Shown here in pieces: positions 6,830-9,606 of a stretch of DNA of 9,606 nucleotides. Each line of letters starts with the position of its first letter. Within the stretch, counting starts at the first letter, position 1. The stretch covers positions 1 to 9,606 of the forward strand of contig DYSM01000095.1 of NCBI GenBank assembly GCA_020718265.1. The letters run 5' to 3'. The position numbers were made by a program, and so were the translations under genes. Below the pieces are notes generated by a model. That model searched no databases, had not been told where the DNA came from, and saw only the letters and a list, made by a program, of their open reading frames with translations. The DNA is from Draconibacterium orientale (GTDB taxonomy: Bacteria; Bacteroidota; Bacteroidia; Bacteroidales; JAADGE01).

Positions 6830-7945
6830 TTAAATTTTTTTTAATTCATTTTGCATAAATGCTTTCAATTCTTCTTTTGTCGGAAGTGCAAGTTTATATT
6901 TGGAAATAAATAGTTGATTTTCGATACCGTCTGTGGCAAATTCGACCAACGCTTCATTTTTGTTTGTGCAAAGCAGAATTCCTATCGGCGGATTTTCGCC
7001 TTCAATCAGTTCGTGCTTTTTGTAGTAGTTCAGATAAACATTGAGTTGCGTAACATCTGAATATCGAAACTCTCTGGTTTTCAACTCAATAAGAACATGA
7101 CATTTTAATATTCTGTGGTAAAAAACTAAATCAATTTTAAAATATTCATCACCTATCAAAATGCGTTTTTGACGAGCTTCAAATAGAAATCCTTTTCCTA
7201 ATTCCAACAAAAACTCTTGAATATGAGATAGTAATGCTGTTTCTAACTCGCTTTCTGTGAAAACATCTTTGGGTTTTAGTCCCAGAAATTCAAAAAAATA
7301 TGGGTCTTTTATAATTTCATTTGCGTTTACCGAGATTGCGTTCTGATGTGTTGCGTTCAACAAAGTTTCTTTTTTCACAGATAAACCGGTGCGTTCAAAC
7401 AAAAGTGAGTTCATCTGGCGTTTCAATTCTCTGACAGACCATGTTCCTTTTATGGTTTCAATTTCGTAAAATTGACGTTGTTGTATTGTTTCACATTTTA
7501 GAAGTTCTGCAAAATGGGAGAACGTCAGCCGTTCAATTAAAATTTTGGATGAAACAGATTCTTCAGACACCGTCTGAAGAATTGAGTTTGTATTTTGGAT
7601 AAGTGTAGGCAAAAAACTTGGTATTTCATCGTTTAATGCTGTATTTTTGAATTTTGCAGACACTGTCTGCATAATGTGCGGATACGCAATGTAAAACTGA
7701 CGAAATATATTTAAGTTTGTGAATGACAGACCTTTAAGATTGGTTTGAGCAAGTTCGTTAGCAAGAGTTTGTAATAAATTATTGCCGTAAGTTGCACGTT
7801 CCTCTCCGTTTTGCTCATATTCAACGATGTAGAAACCGAAAAGCCAATTTCTAAGTGTCAAATTACGATTGACACTTTGAAACGCACGTTTCTGAAAAAA
7901 AACATGCGTTTCCGAAAAAGTTGATATAAGTCGGTCGAAATTCAC
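6830..7945 (-). CDS. DUF1016/YhcG family PD-(D/E)XK nuclease-like protein
   Basis: This complete 371-residue protein has the two-part DUF1016 layout. The N-terminal domain (about 5-185) has VNRNL (25-29), NWLFGFYIVEYEQNG (33-47), YG (53-54), NLNIFRQFYIAYP (77-89), RLTFSHFAELLK (139-150) and GTWSVRELKRQMNSLLFERTG (167-187). The C-terminal YhcG domain (about 210-350) has a PD-(D/E)XK core: helix Glu244 in HIQEFLLELGKGF, Asp272 in KIDLVFYH, then Glu287-x-Lys289 in LIELK, followed by QLNVYLNYYKK and NPPIGILLC. The catalytic residues all look present, so a functional DNase fold is plausible, but neither substrate nor activity is shown here. The start is GTG, 5 nt after the glyQS stop with a weak AAGG before it; the first internal Met is residue 92, too late for the domain. 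In other genomes the family is often found near restriction-modification or other accessory genes; here it is alone between two housekeeping genes. Two related palindromes lie within the coding sequence. Confidence 0.93.
   Translation of the reverse strand: MNFDRLISTFSETHVFFQKRAFQSVNRNLTLRNWLFGFYIVEYEQNGEERATYGNNLLQTLANELAQTNLKGLSFTNLNIFRQFYIAYPHIMQTVSAKFKNTALNDEIPSFLPTLIQNTNSILQTVSEESVSSKILIERLTFSHFAELLKCETIQQRQFYEIETIKGTWSVRELKRQMNSLLFERTGLSVKKETLLNATHQNAISVNANEIIKDPYFFEFLGLKPKDVFTESELETALLSHIQEFLLELGKGFLFEARQKRILIGDEYFKIDLVFYHRILKCHVLIELKTREFRYSDVTQLNVYLNYYKKHELIEGENPPIGILLCTNKNEALVEFATDGIENQLFISKYKLALPTKEELKAFMQNELKKI
7558..7582 (-). repeat. 11-bp perfect inverted repeat inside the DUF1016 gene
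   Basis: The arms ATTCTTCAGAC and GTCTGAAGAAT are perfect reverse complements separated by 3 nt (ACC on the plus strand). In the reading frame it encodes ILQTVSEES, in the linker after the N-terminal part of the protein. It shares the 13-nt core CAGACACYGTCTG with a second palindrome at 7655-7671. No long T-run follows it on the coding strand, so it is not an obvious terminator. Confidence 0.85.
7655..7671 (-). repeat. Second palindrome in the DUF1016 gene, same core
   Basis: Arms TGCAGAC and GTCTGCA (7 bp, perfect) flank a 3-nt spacer (ACT). The core is identical to the palindrome at 7558-7582 at 12 of 13 positions, and the two cores are exactly 93 nt (31 codons) apart. In frame it encodes MQTVSA, so both copies specify the peptide QTVS. 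Confidence 0.8.
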
Positions 7946-7950
7946 TTGCC

Positions 7951-9498
7951 TTATAATTTCTCAAACAATTTGCGCATCGAAGTTTCTGCTTCTAAAATCG
8001 AACGCAATTCTGTGATTGCTACCCGATTTTGTTGCATGGTGTCGCGGCGGCGTATTGTAACCATGTTATCTTCAAGCGTTTGATGGTCAACTGTGATGCA
8101 AAACGGCGTGCCGATGGCATCGTGGCGGCGGTATCGTTTGCCGATGGAATCTTTTTCTTCGTATTGACAGTTAAAATCGAATTTTAGATTGTCCATAATT
8201 TCGCGCGCTTTTTCGGGCAAACCGTCTTTTTTTATCAAAGGCAAAATAGCGGCTTTTACGGGTGCTAGCGCGGGAGGAATGTTCAAAACCACTCGCGTGT
8301 CGCCTTCTTCGTCTGTAACTTTTTCTTCGGTGTAAGCCTTTGATAGTAAGGCAAGAAACATACGGTCGAGACCGATAGAGGTTTCAATCACATACGGCAC
8401 GTACGATTCGTTTAATTCAGGGTCGAAATATTGGATTTTTTTGCCGGAAAATTGTTGATGTTGCGACAAATCGAAATCGCTTCGGGCGTGGATGCCTTCG
8501 AGTTCTTTGAATCCGAAGGGGAAATTAAATTCGATGTCCGTCGCTGCCGAGGCGTAGTGCGCAAGTTTATCGTGGTCGTGCAGGCGGTAATAATCATCGC
8601 CCAAACCGAGTGCTTTGTGCCATTTGAGTCGTGCGGAACGCCATTTTTCAAACCACGTTTGCTCTTCGCCGGGGCGGATGAAAAATTGCATTTCCATTTG
8701 TTCAAATTCGCGCATTCGGAAAATGAATTGGCGCGCAACGATTTCATTACGAAACGCTTTGCCGATTTGCGCAATGCCGAACGGAATTTTCATGCGTCCG
8801 GTGCGTTGCACGTTGAGGTAATTTACAAAAATGCCTTGCGCCGTTTCGGGGCGTAAATATATAGTGTCGGCATCTTCGCTTACCGAGCCGAGTTGTGTGC
8901 TGAACATGAGGTTGAATTGGCGTACGTCAGTCCAATTTTTGCTGCCGGAAATCGGACAAACCACTTCATTATCAATAATAATTTGGCGAAGCTCAGCAAG
9001 GTCGCCGTTTTCCATGGCGGTTTTGTAACGCGCCGTAATTTTGTCAATTTCGGCTTGCTTTTCCAACACACGCGGATTGGTGGCACGAAATTGCGCTTCG
9101 TCAAACGTGTCGCCGAAACGTTTTTTTGCCTTTTCGACTTCTTTTTGGATTTTTTGATTGATTTTTTCGCGTGCGTCTTCAATCAAAACATCTGCACGGT
9201 AGCGTTTTTTTGAATCTTTATTATCAATCAAAGGGTCGTTGAACGCGCCTACGTGCCCCGATGCTTTCCAAATTGTGGGGTGCATAAATATCGCAGAATC
9301 AATGCCTACGATGTTTTCGTTGAGGCGCACCATGGCGTCCCACCAATATTTTTTGATGTTGTTTTTCAGCTCAACACCGTTCTGTCCGTAATCGTAAACG
9401 GCACTAAGCCCGTCGTATATTTCGCTGGATTGAAAAATAAAGCCGTATTCTTTGGCGTGAGCAATAATTTTCTTAAACGTATCTTCGGAATAACTCAT
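7951..9498 (-). CDS. glyQS: Glycine--tRNA ligase, dimeric class II type
   Basis: This enzyme joins glycine to tRNA-Gly using ATP, in the cytoplasm. The 515 residues form a complete one-chain (alpha2) GlyRS of the bacteroidete, archaeal and eukaryotic type, unlike the two-subunit GlyQ/GlyS of many bacteria. Motif 1 lies around 41-81 (GVELKNNIKKYWW through TIWKASGH). A Lys/Glu-rich insertion at 104-165 is probably helical or coiled coil. RPETAQG at 216-222 is an active-site segment. Motif 2 is KAFRNEI at 247-253 with Arg250 and Glu252. Motif 3 is ETSIGLDRM at 372-380 with Arg379. The anticodon-binding domain starts at about 408 (LAPVKAAILPL) and includes YEEKDSIGKRYRRHDAIGTPF at 446-466. The ATG at 9498 has no Shine-Dalgarno but lies just downstream of a good promoter. 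The predicted leader of about 19 nt is too short for a T-box, so uncharged-tRNA control of that kind is unlikely from this promoter. It heads a tight run with DUF1016 and dusB. Confidence 0.97.
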   Translation of the reverse strand: MSYSEDTFKKIIAHAKEYGFIFQSSEIYDGLSAVYDYGQNGVELKNNIKKYWWDAMVRLNENIVGIDSAIFMHPTIWKASGHVGAFNDPLIDNKDSKKRYRADVLIEDAREKINQKIQKEVEKAKKRFGDTFDEAQFRATNPRVLEKQAEIDKITARYKTAMENGDLAELRQIIIDNEVVCPISGSKNWTDVRQFNLMFSTQLGSVSEDADTIYLRPETAQGIFVNYLNVQRTGRMKIPFGIAQIGKAFRNEIVARQFIFRMREFEQMEMQFFIRPGEEQTWFEKWRSARLKWHKALGLGDDYYRLHDHDKLAHYASAATDIEFNFPFGFKELEGIHARSDFDLSQHQQFSGKKIQYFDPELNESYVPYVIETSIGLDRMFLALLSKAYTEEKVTDEEGDTRVVLNIPPALAPVKAAILPLIKKDGLPEKAREIMDNLKFDFNCQYEEKDSIGKRYRRHDAIGTPFCITVDHQTLEDNMVTIRRRDTMQQNRVAITELRSILEAETSMRKLFEKL

Positions 9499-9521
9499 TT
9501 TGCAAAATTTAATTCAGATTG

Positions 9522-9551
9522 CAAATGTAGTATTTTTGTAAGATATTCAAA
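9522..9551 (-). promoter_or_regulatory. Bacteroidetes-type promoter of glyQS
   Basis: On the minus strand, TTTG (9551-9548) is followed after 18 nt by TACATTTG (9529-9522), an exact match to TAnnTTTG with good spacing. The predicted transcription start is near 9517, about 19 nt before the glyQS ATG. The 18-nt spacer is nearly all one copy of a direct repeat described separately. This is the strongest promoter call in the window. Confidence 0.72.
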
Positions 9552-9583
9552 CAATACTCCGTTAATATTTTTTGTAAGATATT
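9531..9583. repeat. Two-copy direct repeat across the glyQS promoter
   Basis: TATTTTTGTAAGATATT (9531-9547) recurs as TATTTTTTGTAAGATATT (9566-9583), identical except for one extra T; the 3' ends of the copies are 36 nt apart. The first copy fills the spacer between the -33 and -7 boxes of the glyQS promoter and the second lies upstream of the -33 box. It may be a regulator-binding site or the trace of a small duplication. Confidence 0.7.
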
Positions 9584-9606
9584 GATTTATTGTAAATTAG
9601 ATAAGA

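Noticed and set aside
8431..8856. Plus-strand reading frame of 141 codons antisense to glyQS
   Set aside because: It lies wholly opposite the conserved motif 2 and catalytic region of GlyRS, which explains the absence of stops; there is no promoter or family match.
9253..9585. Plus-strand reading frame of 110 codons antisense to the glyQS start and promoter
   Set aside because: It is a shadow of the conserved N-terminal part of GlyRS and would have to run through the glyQS promoter.
9499..9606. Possible T-box or other riboswitch leader ahead of glyQS
   Set aside because: The predicted start site leaves only about 19 nt of leader, and no specifier stem or antiterminator is visible in the 108 nt present.

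Overview
The window suggests a member of the Bacteroidota, probably Bacteroidales. The evidence is the protein families (a DUF5723-type outer-membrane protein, a Bacteroidales-style DUF3352-like/beta-propeller protein, a one-subunit class II glycyl-tRNA synthetase of bacteroidete type), two upstream boxes that fit the Bacteroidetes promoter TAnnTTTG with a TTG-type box further up, and mostly absent Shine-Dalgarno sequences. Species and genus cannot be read from this sequence. All six convincing genes lie on the minus strand, so transcription runs from the right end of the window to the left.

Right half (9606 to 5751). A promoter at about 9522-9551 drives glyQS (glycyl-tRNA synthetase). A DUF1016/YhcG-type PD-(D/E)XK nuclease gene follows after 5 nt, with a GTG start. 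dusB (tRNA-dihydrouridine synthase) follows after another 5 nt, with a TTG start. Two of these three genes serve tRNA charging and modification. The nuclease in the middle is a family usually seen in accessory or defence-associated loci and is the odd one out.

Middle (5770 to 3026). A 914-residue membrane-anchored protein starts inside the 3' end of dusB (20-nt overlap). It has a DUF3352-like N-terminal half and a degenerate beta-propeller-like C-terminal half. It is probably the last gene of the glyQS transcript.

Left half (3018 to 1). A second promoter (about 2992-3018) precedes a predicted lipoprotein (414 aa) and a DUF5723 family outer-membrane protein (510 aa), 26 nt apart. A strong hairpin at 97-128 probably terminates this unit. 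The rest of the leftmost 160 bases holds no gene I can support. The three left-hand products all look like envelope proteins, and no specific function is known to me for any of them.

I saw no RNA genes, CRISPR array, insertion sequence or complete mobile element. The points most worth checking are the nuclease gene inserted tightly between glyQS and dusB, the pair of near-identical palindromes inside that nuclease gene, the direct repeat that fills the spacer of the glyQS promoter, and the uncharacterised envelope gene set.
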